This document shows, in pieces, positions 54,093-64,000 of a stretch of DNA of 64,000 nucleotides; positions within the stretch are counted from its first letter, which is position 1, and the number at the start of each line of letters is the position of its first letter. Location: positions 620,001-684,000 of the forward strand of contig SCMY01000002.1 in NCBI GenBank assembly GCA_005502805.1, in the 5' to 3' direction. Under the pieces are notes generated by a model. The model saw nothing but the letters and a program-made list of their open reading frames with translations, was not told the origin of the DNA and ran no database searches. Made by a program: the position numbers and the translations under genes. The stretch is from Rhizobiales bacterium 2SD. GTDB lineage: Bacteria > Pseudomonadota > Alphaproteobacteria > Rhizobiales > Beijerinckiaceae.

Positions 54093-55715
54093 ATGATTCG
54101 CCTCGAAAGCATCGGCAAGCAGAACGGCCAGCAGATCATCTTCATCGAGGCCTCGGCGGCGCTGCAGAAGGGCGAGAAGGTCGGCCTCGTCGGCCCCAAC
54201 GGCGCCGGCAAGACCACCTTGTTCCGGCTGATCACCGGCGAGGACCTGCCGGACGAGGGCCAGGTCAGCGTCGATCGCGGCACCACCATCGGCTATTTCA
54301 GCCAGGATGTCGGTGACATGAAGGGTCGCAGCGCCGTCTCCGAGGTGATGGACGGCGCCGGTCCCGTCAGTGCCATCGCCGCCGAGCTGAAGGAGCTCGA
54401 AACGGCGCTCGGCGATCCCGACCGCGCCGACGAGATGGAGGACCTCATCGCCCGCTATGGCGAGGTGCAGGGTCGCTTCGAGGAACTCGACGGCTATGCG
54501 CTCGACGGGCGCGCCCGCGAGGTGCTCGATGGTCTCGGCTTCAGCCAGGAGATGATGGAGGGCGATGTCGGCGCGCTCTCCGGCGGCTGGAAGATGCGCG
54601 TCGCGCTCGCCCGCATCCTTTTGATGCGCCCCGACGTTATGCTGCTCGACGAGCCGAGCAACCATCTCGACATCGAGAGCCTGATCTGGCTGGAGCAGTT
54701 CCTCAAGGGCTATGACGGCGCCCTGCTGATGACCTCGCACGACCGCGCCTTCATGAACCGCATCGTCGGCAAGATCGTCGAGATCGATGCCGGCGCACTG
54801 ACCAGCTATTCCGGCGACTACGAGTTCTACCAGCAGCAGCGCGCGCTCAGCGAGAAGCAGCAGCAGGCGCAGTTCGAGCGCCAGCAGGCGATGCTCGCCA
54901 AGGAAGTCGCCTTCATCGAGCGCTTCAAGGCGCGCGCCTCGCATGCGGCGCAGGTGCAGAGCCGGGTCAAGAAGCTCGACAAGATCGAGCGCGTCGAGCC
55001 GCCCAAGCGCCGCCAGACCGTGCAGTTCGAGTTCCAGCCGGCGCCGCGCTCCGGCGACGACGTCGCGATGCTGAAGGGCGTGCATGTCCGCTACGGCGCC
55101 AAGACGATCTATGACGGGCTCGACTTCAACGTCCGGCGCAAGGAGCGCTGGTGCGTGATGGGCGTCAACGGCGCCGGCAAGTCGACGCTGCTGAAGCTGA
55201 TTGCCGGCGCCTCGCAGCCGGACAGCGGCTCGGTCGCGATCGGCGCCAGCGTCAAGATGGGCTATTTCGCTCAGCACGCCATGGAGCTGCTCGACGGCGA
55301 CGCCACCATCTTCGAGTCGCTGGAAGGCTCGTTCCCGCAGGCGGGGCAAGGCTCGCTGCGCGCGCTCGCCGGCTGCTTCGGCTTCTCCGGTGACGATGTC
55401 GAGAAGCGCTGCCGCTTCCTCTCCGGTGGCGAGAAGGCCCGGCTCGTCATGGCCAAGATGCTCTACGACCCGCCGAATTTCCTGGTGCTGGACGAGCCGA
55501 CCAACCATCTGGACATCGCCACCAAGGAGATGCTGATCGCGGCGCTGGCGCAGTACGAAGGCACCATGCTGTTCGTCAGCCACGACCGCCACTTCCTGGC
55601 GGCGCTCTCCAATCGCGTGCTGGAGCTGACGCCCGAGGGGGTCCACCTCTATGGCGGCGGCTACACCGAATACGTCGCCAGCACCGGCCAGGAGGCGCCG
55701 GGGTTGAGGGGGTGA
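54093..55715 (+). CDS. ABC-F family ATP-binding protein
   Basis: A 540-residue protein with two ABC ATPase domains and no membrane segments. Walker A motifs GPNGAGKTT and GVNGAGKST, and signatures LSGGWKMRV and LSGGEKARL, are intact. The Gln/Arg-rich linker between domains (about 235-320) is the P-site tRNA-interaction motif of ABC-F. It acts on ribosomes, most like the YbiT/EttA-type housekeeping branch. Specific antibiotic protection is not indicated. Confidence 0.92.
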   Translation: MIRLESIGKQNGQQIIFIEASAALQKGEKVGLVGPNGAGKTTLFRLITGEDLPDEGQVSVDRGTTIGYFSQDVGDMKGRSAVSEVMDGAGPVSAIAAELKELETALGDPDRADEMEDLIARYGEVQGRFEELDGYALDGRAREVLDGLGFSQEMMEGDVGALSGGWKMRVALARILLMRPDVMLLDEPSNHLDIESLIWLEQFLKGYDGALLMTSHDRAFMNRIVGKIVEIDAGALTSYSGDYEFYQQQRALSEKQQQAQFERQQAMLAKEVAFIERFKARASHAAQVQSRVKKLDKIERVEPPKRRQTVQFEFQPAPRSGDDVAMLKGVHVRYGAKTIYDGLDFNVRRKERWCVMGVNGAGKSTLLKLIAGASQPDSGSVAIGASVKMGYFAQHAMELLDGDATIFESLEGSFPQAGQGSLRALAGCFGFSGDDVEKRCRFLSGGEKARLVMAKMLYDPPNFLVLDEPTNHLDIATKEMLIAALAQYEGTMLFVSHDRHFLAALSNRVLELTPEGVHLYGGGYTEYVASTGQEAPGLRG

Positions 55716-55947
55716 GGATGGTGGACATCTTCTGCCGGGATCACGCCGGCGGTCGAAGCATCAGCAACAACCGCTGTGAATTCAACGGCTAAACTATCGA
55801 AACGAGAATTGCGCGCGGCGATCTTGTTGACGCCGACATGTCGTGCAAGTCTATCTCCTGCTTCTCCCACGACGCGTATGCCTGCCTTTCTCAAGGACAG
55901 GTGGCCCGGCCGGGCGGCCTCGACTTGGCTACGGATGGAGATGGCAA

Positions 55948-56862
55948 ATGGCCGGCGATCTCGATTTGCTGATCGGAACCTGGACGGTCCGGGTCAAGGG
56001 CTGGGTCTGGGAGTATGATTTTCGGTCCGATGGCGGCGTGACCTGGCGCGACCTCGGCAGCATGGAAAGCGGCGTCGGCAACTGGGCCGCCACCTCCAAG
56101 CTGGTCAACATGTGGTGGAAGGGCTCGACCACCCGCGAAAGCTGGCAAAGGCCGCTGACCACCGGCAACGACCACACCTGGTATGAGGCACCCTATTATC
56201 GCGGCAAGTACCGGATCGAGAAAACCGGCTACATCGCGCCCTCACCGACCCCGCCATCGGGGCCGACCGACGCGACCCTGATGGACAAGGCCTGGGATGC
56301 CAGTCGCAGCTCGCTGCGCTTCGCACTGAACCGGCTGCGGCTGCTGCAGCGACAGATCAAATATTTCGAGGATTCGAGCGGCAGCGAGGACGCTTTCAAC
56401 GAATTGCGCCGGAATTATCGGCGCGACATGGCGGTGATCTCGCGCAAGCTCCTGGTGCCGCCGAACCCGATGGATCCGGCCTTCCGCAGCGCCTTGGCAA
56501 GCGCCATCCGCCTGTTCGAGCAGAACCTGGCTTTACCGAAATCGCTCAAGGCGGCGCGTGATGGCGGTAAATGCGCCCGTTCCCCGCAGCCTTGGGCCGC
56601 GGCGAACGGCGGTACCAATCCACCGGACATCGATCTCTGCACCATCTGGTTCAACGCCAGCGCTGATCTCCAGCGCGATGTCGTGACGCATGAATACTTC
56701 CACATCTTCGGCGTCCACGACATCGAGGGGGTGGACACGACTGCCAAAGCGCTCGACAACGCCAACACACTGGCGCAGATCGTAGCTTACCTCCACGACC
56801 GGGCGCGGCAGAAAAACTCCGACGGCTTCGAGCCGATGATTCCGCCGCTGCCGACACCCTGA
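55948..56862 (+). CDS. Aspzincin-like (M35) zinc metalloprotease, putative
   Basis: A 304-residue protein without a signal peptide. The C-terminal part has VVTHEYFHIFGVHD: H248-E249-x-x-H252, with D258 and a downstream AKALDNANTLAQIVAY segment like the NADNYxxF region of aspzincins (deuterolysin/Lys-specific M35). The N-terminal about 95 residues are Trp/Tyr-rich beta strands (LIGTWTVRVKGWVWEYDF), resembling a lipocalin-like domain. A central helical linker joins them. Function is unknown. The start at 55948 follows GGAG. Confidence 0.7.
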   Translation: MAGDLDLLIGTWTVRVKGWVWEYDFRSDGGVTWRDLGSMESGVGNWAATSKLVNMWWKGSTTRESWQRPLTTGNDHTWYEAPYYRGKYRIEKTGYIAPSPTPPSGPTDATLMDKAWDASRSSLRFALNRLRLLQRQIKYFEDSSGSEDAFNELRRNYRRDMAVISRKLLVPPNPMDPAFRSALASAIRLFEQNLALPKSLKAARDGGKCARSPQPWAAANGGTNPPDIDLCTIWFNASADLQRDVVTHEYFHIFGVHDIEGVDTTAKALDNANTLAQIVAYLHDRARQKNSDGFEPMIPPLPTP

Positions 56863-57041
56863 CGCCTCCGACAAGGACCTGACGCAGCGAAAACCGTGCT
56901 GGAGCCGGCAAGGGCCAGCCATCGTCGCCGGGCGGTGATGGCGCCGTCGCGGCGCTGTCCCGCGTTCCGGCCCAATTCTGCCCTCGCCGCGCCGAAATCC
57001 ACCGGACAAATCGCGGCTGCTTGATTTGTCGGGGGACTAAA

Positions 57042-58724
57042 ATGATGAAGACCGGACTGGCCGCAGCCCTGATTTTCGCGCCGAGCCTCGTCGGTGCCGC
57101 CGAGATCGAACTTGCCTCGAAGATCGACCGCGTCACCGTCTACCCCGACGGCGCGGTGGTGACCCGGCTCGGCAAGGCCTCGCTGCTGGAGGGCGTCTCG
57201 CAGATCGTGCTGCGCGGGCTGCCCGCCAGTGTCGATCCGGCCTCGATCCGGGTCGAGGCGCAGGGCGACGGCGCCTTCTCGATCGGCGCCGTCGACGTCC
57301 GCCAGGTTCCGGGCGAGGCGCGCCCGGCGATCGACCAAGCGCTCGAAGGCAAGATCCGGGCGCTGCAGGGCGAGAAGGCCAAGCTTTCCGGCGAAATCAG
57401 CGCGATCGAAGCCAAGCGCGCCACCATCGAGAATTTCGGCAAGGTCGGCCCCGACAAGCTCGGCGAGGGCGGCAAGGTCCTGCCCGTCAGCGACTGGCCG
57501 GCGGTGTTCGACGCGATCGGCACCGCGCTGGTCAAGGTGCAGGGCGAGTTGCTCGCGCTGCGCAATCGTATCTCCGATCTCGATGCCGAAATCGCCGCGC
57601 TGGAGAAGGCAAGGCCGGTGGCGCCGCGCGCCAGCCAGCCCAAGCGCGATGTCGCCATCGCCGTCGAGGCCAAGGCGCCCGTCGCGGCCGACATCGCCGT
57701 CAGCTATCGCGTCGCCGGCGCGAGCTGGCTGCCGGTCTATGAGGCGCGGCTGACCACCGGCAGCGCCAATGCCGCCGAGATCGCCTTCACCCGCCGCGCC
57801 GAACTGCGCCAGCGCACCGGCGAGGACTGGAGCGAGGTCGCTGTTGAACTATCAACCACCCGCTCGGCACAAGGCACGCGGGCACCGGAACTGAATCCGC
57901 TGCGCATCGCCTTCTACGAGCCGCCGGTGGTCTATGAGGAGCGTGCACGTTTGCAGAAGCAGGATTCCGAACGTGCCGCGAGGCCGCCTGCGCTGGCGAT
58001 CGCCCCTGCCCCCATCGCGCCCGACCAGGCCCTCGGCGCAGCCGAACCGAAAAAAGCCGAGGTGCAGACCGCCAGCCTCAGCGCCGGCGCCTATCAGGCG
58101 AGCTTCAAGGTTCCCGGCCGGATCACCGTCCCGCAGGACGGCTCAAGCAAGGCGGTGGTGCTGACGCAAGGCAAGGTCAAGCCGGAACTCTCCGCCCGCG
58201 CCACGCCCGAGCTCGAGGAGAAGGCCTATCTGGAAGCCAGCTTCAGCCATGAGGACGAGGCGCCTCTCCTCGCCGGCGAGGTCTATCTCCACCGCGACGG
58301 CGCCTATATCGGCAAGGGCCGGCTCGGGCAGGTCGCGCCGGGCGACAAGGTCGAGCTCGGCTTCGGCGCCGACGATCGCCTCAAGGTGACGCGCGTGCCG
58401 GTGCGCCGGCGAGAGAACGATTCCGGCTGGCTCGGCGCGACCCGCACCGACCAGCGCGAGTTCAAGACGGTGATCAAGAGCCTGCACGCTCAGCCGGTCA
58501 AGCTCACCGTGACCGAGCGCGTGCCCTTCTCGGAGAACAGCGCGATCACGGTCGAGCTTTTGTCGCAGAGCACGCCGCCAACCGAGAAGCAGGTCGGCGA
58601 CAAGCGCGGCGTCTCGGCATGGACCTTCGAGCTCGCCCCGGGCGCGCAGAAGGAGATCCGTCTCGCCTACCGGATCAAGTATCCGGGCGACCGCGAGGTG
58701 ATCTTCGACCAGACGCGGCGATAG
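57042..58724 (+). CDS. Mucoidy inhibitor MuiA family (DUF4139) protein
   Basis: A 560-residue exported protein with a signal peptide ending near GAA (about residue 20). It has an N-terminal DUF4140-like domain, a coiled-coil region (about 95-200, ALEGKIRALQGEKAKL) and a C-terminal DUF4139 beta-rich domain beginning near VSYRVAGASWLPVYEA. The family is known from a mucoidy-inhibitor locus, but its biochemistry is unclear. The ATG at 57042 gives MMKTG at the signal peptide. Confidence 0.88.
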   Translation: MMKTGLAAALIFAPSLVGAAEIELASKIDRVTVYPDGAVVTRLGKASLLEGVSQIVLRGLPASVDPASIRVEAQGDGAFSIGAVDVRQVPGEARPAIDQALEGKIRALQGEKAKLSGEISAIEAKRATIENFGKVGPDKLGEGGKVLPVSDWPAVFDAIGTALVKVQGELLALRNRISDLDAEIAALEKARPVAPRASQPKRDVAIAVEAKAPVAADIAVSYRVAGASWLPVYEARLTTGSANAAEIAFTRRAELRQRTGEDWSEVAVELSTTRSAQGTRAPELNPLRIAFYEPPVVYEERARLQKQDSERAARPPALAIAPAPIAPDQALGAAEPKKAEVQTASLSAGAYQASFKVPGRITVPQDGSSKAVVLTQGKVKPELSARATPELEEKAYLEASFSHEDEAPLLAGEVYLHRDGAYIGKGRLGQVAPGDKVELGFGADDRLKVTRVPVRRRENDSGWLGATRTDQREFKTVIKSLHAQPVKLTVTERVPFSENSAITVELLSQSTPPTEKQVGDKRGVSAWTFELAPGAQKEIRLAYRIKYPGDREVIFDQTRR

Positions 58725-58729
58725 GCGCC

Positions 58730-59941
58730 CTACTCCGCCGCGATCGCCTGCCAGCCCTGGCCGAGCTCCTGCTCGACCAGGCCCACCCAGTAGCGCACGC
58801 CGGCCGGAATGATCTCGTCGTTGAAGTCGTAGAGCGGCGTGTGCAGGCCGGCGAAGGAGCCGTCCGCCGCGACGCCGTTGCCGATGCGCATGAAGGCGCC
58901 GGGGCAGACCAGCATCATCTCGGCGAAATCCTCGCCGCCGGTGCCACGCAGCATCTGGCCGTTGACATGCTCTGGCCCGACCGCGGCCGAGGCCGCCGCC
59001 ACCGCGACCCGGACCTGCTCGGCCGCATTGACCAGTGGACTGGTGCCGCGGTGGTAATGGGCCTCTGCCTCGCAGCCCCAGGCCTGCGCCGTCGCTGAAG
59101 CCAGCTCGGCGATACGCCGCTCCACCAGATCGCGCACCTCCTTCGAATAGGTTCGCGCCGTGCCGCCGATGACGAGCTCCGACGGAATGACGTTCGAGGC
59201 ATTGACGTCGCCGCCATGGATGAAGCCGACGCTGATCACGGCCGTGTCGAGCGGCGCGACATTGCGGCCGACGATGCCCTGCAGACCGAGCACGAAATGC
59301 GCTTGGGCATAGGTGATATCGGTCGAGCGATGCGGCTGCGAGCCGCCATGGCCGCCGACGCCGCGGAAGGTCACCCGCCAGGAATCCGCCGAGGCGAGGA
59401 AGGGGCCTACCGCCGTGCCGAAATGCGAGGCCGGCAGGCCAGGCGTATTGTGCAGACCGTAGATGGCATCGCAGGGGAAGCGCTCGAACAGGCCGTCAGC
59501 GAGCATGGCGTTGGCGCCGCCGCGGCCCTCCTCGGCCGGCTGGAAGATCAGGTTGACCGTGCCGCCGAAATCCCGGTTCTCGGCAAGGTAGCGGGCGGCA
59601 GCGAGCAGCATGGTGGTGTGGCCGTCATGGCCGCAGGCATGCATGCGGCCATGAAACTTCGAGGCATGCGGCAGCCCGGTGAGCTCCTCCAGCGCGAGGC
59701 AATCCATATCGGCGCGCAGGCCGATGGCGCGCTGTCCCGGCTGATTGCCGCGGATGACGCCGACGACGCCGGTCTGGCCGACAGCCTCAGTAACCTCGAC
59801 GCCCCACTCGCGCAGCTTGTCGGCGACCAGCCTGGCCGTGCGATGCTCTTCCAGACCCAGTTCGGGATGCGCGTGGATGTCGCGGCGGATCGCCGTGAAC
59901 TCGGCGTGGTGCGCGCCGAGCCAGTCGTCGAGCTTCGTCAT
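58730..59941 (-). CDS. M20 amidohydrolase (hippurate hydrolase/aminoacylase-like)
   Basis: A 403-residue metal-dependent amidohydrolase of the M20D type. Metal-binding motifs are RADMDCLALEE, HACGHDGHT and FQPAEEGRGG, and a dimerisation lid domain lies in the middle. It probably cleaves N-acyl amino acids (hippurate, indole-acetyl or acetyl conjugates). It converges on the MuiA-family gene with only five bases between them. Confidence 0.92.
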   Translation of the reverse strand: MTKLDDWLGAHHAEFTAIRRDIHAHPELGLEEHRTARLVADKLREWGVEVTEAVGQTGVVGVIRGNQPGQRAIGLRADMDCLALEELTGLPHASKFHGRMHACGHDGHTTMLLAAARYLAENRDFGGTVNLIFQPAEEGRGGANAMLADGLFERFPCDAIYGLHNTPGLPASHFGTAVGPFLASADSWRVTFRGVGGHGGSQPHRSTDITYAQAHFVLGLQGIVGRNVAPLDTAVISVGFIHGGDVNASNVIPSELVIGGTARTYSKEVRDLVERRIAELASATAQAWGCEAEAHYHRGTSPLVNAAEQVRVAVAAASAAVGPEHVNGQMLRGTGGEDFAEMMLVCPGAFMRIGNGVAADGSFAGLHTPLYDFNDEIIPAGVRYWVGLVEQELGQGWQAIAAE

Positions 59942-60125
59942 GATTGTCGTTCCCCAGCCTGCGGCGTTCTTGTGCTGGCATGGCTCATGCCATTGCCCGT
60001 CGCCGCCCCCGCTTTCTCATACGCCTGATCGCCGCCAACTCATTCTGCGGGCACGGCAAAACAGCCATGCTTCCGGAGAGTGACGGAGGCTCGGTGAGAC
60101 AGTCAGCGGGTATTGCGGAACCTGT

Positions 60126-60704
60126 TCAGCCCGCCATCGCGACTTCGGCGCCGCGGCCGAGATCGGCCATCCACTGGCGATAGCGCGGCTGCGCCTCGAG
60201 CTGGTGGGCATAGTGCCGGCCGAGGGCAGCCGTGAGCCGGCCACCGCGCTTCAACTGCGCGTCGGCGAAGCCGATCATCACCGAATTCGGCCAGGCCTGC
60301 GGCCGGATCGCCCGCAGCCGTGCGAACAGGGCGTCCTCGCCTTCCTCGGGCTCCACCTGCGCCATCAGCGACAGCATCGCCGCGGTCGAACGCGAAATGC
60401 CCATATGGCAATGGACGAGAAGGTGCCCTTCCTGCCGCTTCAACGCCGATTCCCGCAGCTTCGCGCCGAAGTCAAGGATCTCGGCGACATGGGCATCGGT
60501 TGGGTGCACACGGCCGTCCTGCGGCGTGATGATGTCGTGGAAGCGCAAGGTCGTGCGCTCATGCGCCTCATAGGCCACGAAGGACTGCAGCTCCGGCAGG
60601 TCGGGATCGAGCAGCGACAGCACATGGCTGACCTTGCGCGTGCTCTGCGCCGGCAGCTCCTCGATCCCGCAGATGGTGAGAGTCGAAATGGCGATGGGCA
60701 GCAT
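60126..60704 (-). CDS. Dual-specificity/tyrosine phosphatase-like protein
   Basis: A 192-residue cysteine phosphatase. The P-loop VHCHMGISRSTA contains C99 and R105 (CX5R), and the general-acid loop is probably FHDI near residue 57. Many alphaproteobacteria carry this small phosphatase type. Substrate unknown. The ATG at 60704 begins the conserved sequence. Confidence 0.85.
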   Translation of the reverse strand: MLPIAISTLTICGIEELPAQSTRKVSHVLSLLDPDLPELQSFVAYEAHERTTLRFHDIITPQDGRVHPTDAHVAEILDFGAKLRESALKRQEGHLLVHCHMGISRSTAAMLSLMAQVEPEEGEDALFARLRAIRPQAWPNSVMIGFADAQLKRGGRLTAALGRHYAHQLEAQPRYRQWMADLGRGAEVAMAG

Positions 60705-60790
60705 CGGCGTTGATCCCTGATCCGAAGGCGCCGGGTTAATCCGCCCGGGCCGCCGCCGCAACCGCGATAACCGCAGGGCTGCCCTGCCCT

Positions 60791-61357
60791 TCAGTGCCTG
60801 ACCTCATAGCGCAGCCACTGGATGCCTTCGCCCAGAGTGGTTGCTCCGGCGAGCGCGAGATTGCTGCGCACGCCATCGGCGAAGAGCCGTCCGCCGGCGC
60901 CGAGCGCGACCGGATAGACCATCAGGTTGTAGGCATCGACCAGTCCGACGCGCTGCAGGCCATGGACGAGCTTAAGGCTGCCATAGACCAGGATGTCGCC
61001 GCCGGGTTGCTGCTTCAGCGCCGCGATGGCGGCGAGCGCATCCCCGTCAAGGATCGAGGTGCCCTGCCATTCGGCGTTCGTCAGCGTCGTCGAGGCGACA
61101 TGCTTCGGCAGTGCATTGATCTGGTCGGCGAAGGGACTGTCGGTCACATGCGGCCAGACCGCGGCGAAGGCATCATAGGTCCTGCGGCCGAATAGCAAGG
61201 AATCGGCGGCATCGAGCTCTTCCTGCTTCAGCCGCTCGCCTTCCGGCCCGCGCGTGAACGGCCCGGTCCAATCGCCGAGACCGGAATTCTCCATACCGAC
61301 CGGGTCCTCGATGACGCCGTCGAGCGAGATGTACTGGGTGACGACGAGCCTGCGCAT
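60791..61357 (-). CDS. Dihydrofolate reductase-like (RibD C-terminal) protein
   Basis: A 188-residue RibD_C/DHFR-fold oxidoreductase. It opens [14 protein letters not shown], contains [11 protein letters not shown], and has the NADPH-binding [16 protein letters not shown]. Family members reduce pyrimidine or pterin-like substrates; the actual one is unknown. The start at 61357 follows AGGAG. The frame continues upstream as shadow of purA, which is not part of this gene. Confidence 0.88.
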   Translation of the reverse strand: MRRLVVTQYISLDGVIEDPVGMENSGLGDWTGPFTRGPEGERLKQEELDAADSLLFGRRTYDAFAAVWPHVTDSPFADQINALPKHVASTTLTNAEWQGTSILDGDALAAIAALKQQPGGDILVYGSLKLVHGLQRVGLVDAYNLMVYPVALGAGGRLFADGVRSNLALAGATTLGEGIQWLRYEVRH

Positions 61358-61531
61358 GCTGCTTCTCCTGCGATCCGCCGAGCAGCGCTGCGCTGCCCCT
61401 TCTGCCCTGTCGTCGAAGCAGGAGCGCCGGAATCGACAGCCTTTCGCAAAAATTCTTTCCCCGGCTTTGCGCCCATCAGCCTTGACCTTGCCATTCTCTT
61501 GGACGAAGAGGGCTTGCAAGGACCTCACCCG

Positions 61532-61558
61532 AAACCCCGGCCTTGCGCCGGGGTTTTT
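61532..61558 (+). terminator. Terminator-like hairpin in the purA leader
   Basis: AAACCCCGG and CCGGGGTTT form a 9-bp stem around a 7-base loop, followed by a short T-run, 45 bases before the purA start. No plus-strand gene precedes it in the gap, so it could be an attenuator or the end of a short RNA. Confidence 0.65.
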
Positions 61559-61603
61559 GTTCGTGCAGGCGCTTGCGCCAACAGCAAAGAGGGAATTTCC
61601 TCC

Positions 61604-62896
<1,293 letters not shown>

Positions 62897-62927
62897 CGGG
62901 CCGGGCCAACGCGGACATGTGAGGCCA

Positions 62928-64000
62928 ATGGCCGATTTCCACCCCATTCTGGCGCGTGCGATCGCCGGACTGACCGACAAGTCGCCGGAAGCGCGCCGCG
63001 CCGTCTACGACCGCGCGCGTACGGCGCTGCTCGCGCAATTGCGCAGTCTTGACCCGCCGCTTTCGGAAGCCGACATCACCCGCGAGCGGCTCTCGCTCGA
63101 CGAGGCCGTGTCGCGCATCGAGGCCGAGATCGCGCTCGCCGAGGCGATCGAGCCGAGCCTGCCGCCGCTGCCCGCAGATGAGGGGCCGGCCATGCCGCCG
63201 GCTTCATCGCAGCCCGAGCCGAGGCCGCGCCCTGCCAAGATGGAGGAGCCTCCCCGCTTCGAGGAGGCCGATACGGGGCGCGACGACCCGCAACCCATCC
63301 GCCCGCGGATCGCGCCGCGGCGCGAGCGTAGCGTCAACCCTGGCCATGTCCGCACGGCCATCGTCGGCGGCGGCGTCGCGCTCGCCGTCGCGGTGATCGC
63401 TGGCGCCGCCTATTACGTCAACAAGATCGCGCCGCAGGAACAGCCTGTCCGCCCGCGCGTCGAGACGCAGGCATCGCCGGCGCAGCAGGACCAGGCCGGC
63501 AAGATCAGCGAGCGCGCCGGTGGCGATCCCGTCCCTGCACCGAATCAACCCTCGGGTCAGCGCCCGAACCAGCAGGCCGGCGCCCCAGCGGGCGCCGACG
63601 TCACGGTCGCCCAGCGCGCCATCCTTTATATCGAGGTCCCGGACAACCCGCAGCAGCCGCGGACCGTCCAGGGCCGTGTCCTCTGGCGACTGGACAGCGA
63701 CATCGCCGGCCCGGGCCAGCCCGTCGAGACGATCGTGCGCGCGACCATCGAGATCGCCGATGCCGGGCTCTCGCTCGACTTCACCATCCGGCGCAACACC
63801 GATTCCGCATTCCCGGCCTCGCACATCATCGGAATGCGCTTCACCACCACGGGCGAAGCTGCGAACGACGCCATCCGCGAGGTCGGCGTGCCGCAGTTCA
63901 AGCTCGAGGAGGGCGAGCGCGGCGCGCCGCTTTCGGCGATTTCCTCGGCTTTGGGCGAGAACTTGTTCGTCGCGGCCCTCTCTAACGTTCCGATCGAAGC
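62928..64000 (+). CDS. Membrane-anchored protein of unknown function (partial)
   Basis: The gene starts at an ATG preceded by GAGG, 31 bases after purA, and is open to the window end, so about 357 codons are visible. An N-terminal helical domain (about 1-70, beginning MADFHPILARAIAGL) is followed by a Pro-rich linker, a transmembrane helix (about 146-165, TAIVGGGVALAVAVIAGAAY), another Pro/Gln-rich stretch and a C-terminal beta-rich domain (from about 215). I know no function. Its position next to purA seems conserved in related genomes from memory. Confidence 0.85.
   Translation, partial: MADFHPILARAIAGLTDKSPEARRAVYDRARTALLAQLRSLDPPLSEADITRERLSLDEAVSRIEAEIALAEAIEPSLPPLPADEGPAMPPASSQPEPRPRPAKMEEPPRFEEADTGRDDPQPIRPRIAPRRERSVNPGHVRTAIVGGGVALAVAVIAGAAYYVNKIAPQEQPVRPRVETQASPAQQDQAGKISERAGGDPVPAPNQPSGQRPNQQAGAPAGADVTVAQRAILYIEVPDNPQQPRTVQGRVLWRLDSDIAGPGQPVETIVRATIEIADAGLSLDFTIRRNTDSAFPASHIIGMRFTTTGEAANDAIREVGVPQFKLEEGERGAPLSAISSALGENLFVAALSNVPIE

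Noticed and set aside
55661..55894. A 77-codon minus-strand frame between the ABC-F and metalloprotease genes
   Set aside because: Part of it reads like protein, but it overlaps the ABC-F 3' end, has no clear ribosome site and no family I recognise. It could be a gene remnant, but I cannot support it.

Overview
The window looks like a chromosomal segment of a GC-rich alphaproteobacterium of the order Hyphomicrobiales (Rhizobiales). Bosea or a close relative is my best guess. I base this on the gene families (bifunctional PutA next to an Lrp regulator, napEDABC, serC-serA with a short structured leader, a csp-rpsU pair, purA followed by a membrane-anchored unknown), on codon use and on the interspersed palindromic repeats. 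No database search was run. I see no rRNA, tRNA, CRISPR array, complete insertion sequence or prophage.

Layout. 0-9.4 kb: mixed housekeeping and transport (two DMT exporters, a penicillin-binding D,D-carboxypeptidase, a CobW metallochaperone, a GNAT protein, an acyl-CoA synthetase, an orphan NMT1-type binding protein, an Lrp regulator). 9.5-12.6 kb: putA. 12.6-20.5 kb: a tightly packed minus-strand uronate operon, uxaC-kduI-kduD-kdgF-like-dctPQM-uxuB-like, faced by a divergent GntR/FCD regulator. A TRAP transporter imports (unsaturated) uronates, and the enzymes carry them to mannonate and 2-keto-3-deoxygluconate. 21.6-26.5 kb: a peptide-type ABC binding protein, two permeases and an amidase, with no ATPase. 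26.7-29.3 kb: a minus-strand operon headed by an ArsR regulator (SRPBCC, a small membrane protein, two DUF1801 proteins) that contains an AT-richer HEPN-like gene. 29.4-35.8 kb: an SDR lacking its catalytic Tyr/Lys, DUF4337, XerD, an MBL hydrolase, a UbiA/DprE1-like pair and Rnk.

36-40.5 kb is the accessory hot spot. A repeat- and hairpin-rich stretch borders one visibly AT-rich gene. It encodes a 964-residue protein combining an HsdR-N/PD-(D/E)XK-like nuclease domain, a P-loop NTPase and two C-terminal cold-shock-like domains. I consider this the best candidate for an undescribed, probably defence-related, system. 40.6-46.2 kb: serC-serA, a class A beta-lactamase, csp and rpsU. 46.3-50.5 kb: periplasmic nitrate reductase napEDABC under an FNR/FixK-type site. 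50.7-64 kb: a DMT exporter, a GATase, a TetR/quinone-reductase pair with a palindromic operator, an ABC-F protein, an aspzincin-like metalloprotease, a MuiA-family protein, an M20 amidohydrolase, a small phosphatase, a RibD-C reductase, purA with a leader terminator, and a gene cut by the window edge.

Several families of short palindromic elements (about 90-130 bp) sit in intergenic gaps. One is nested inside another.
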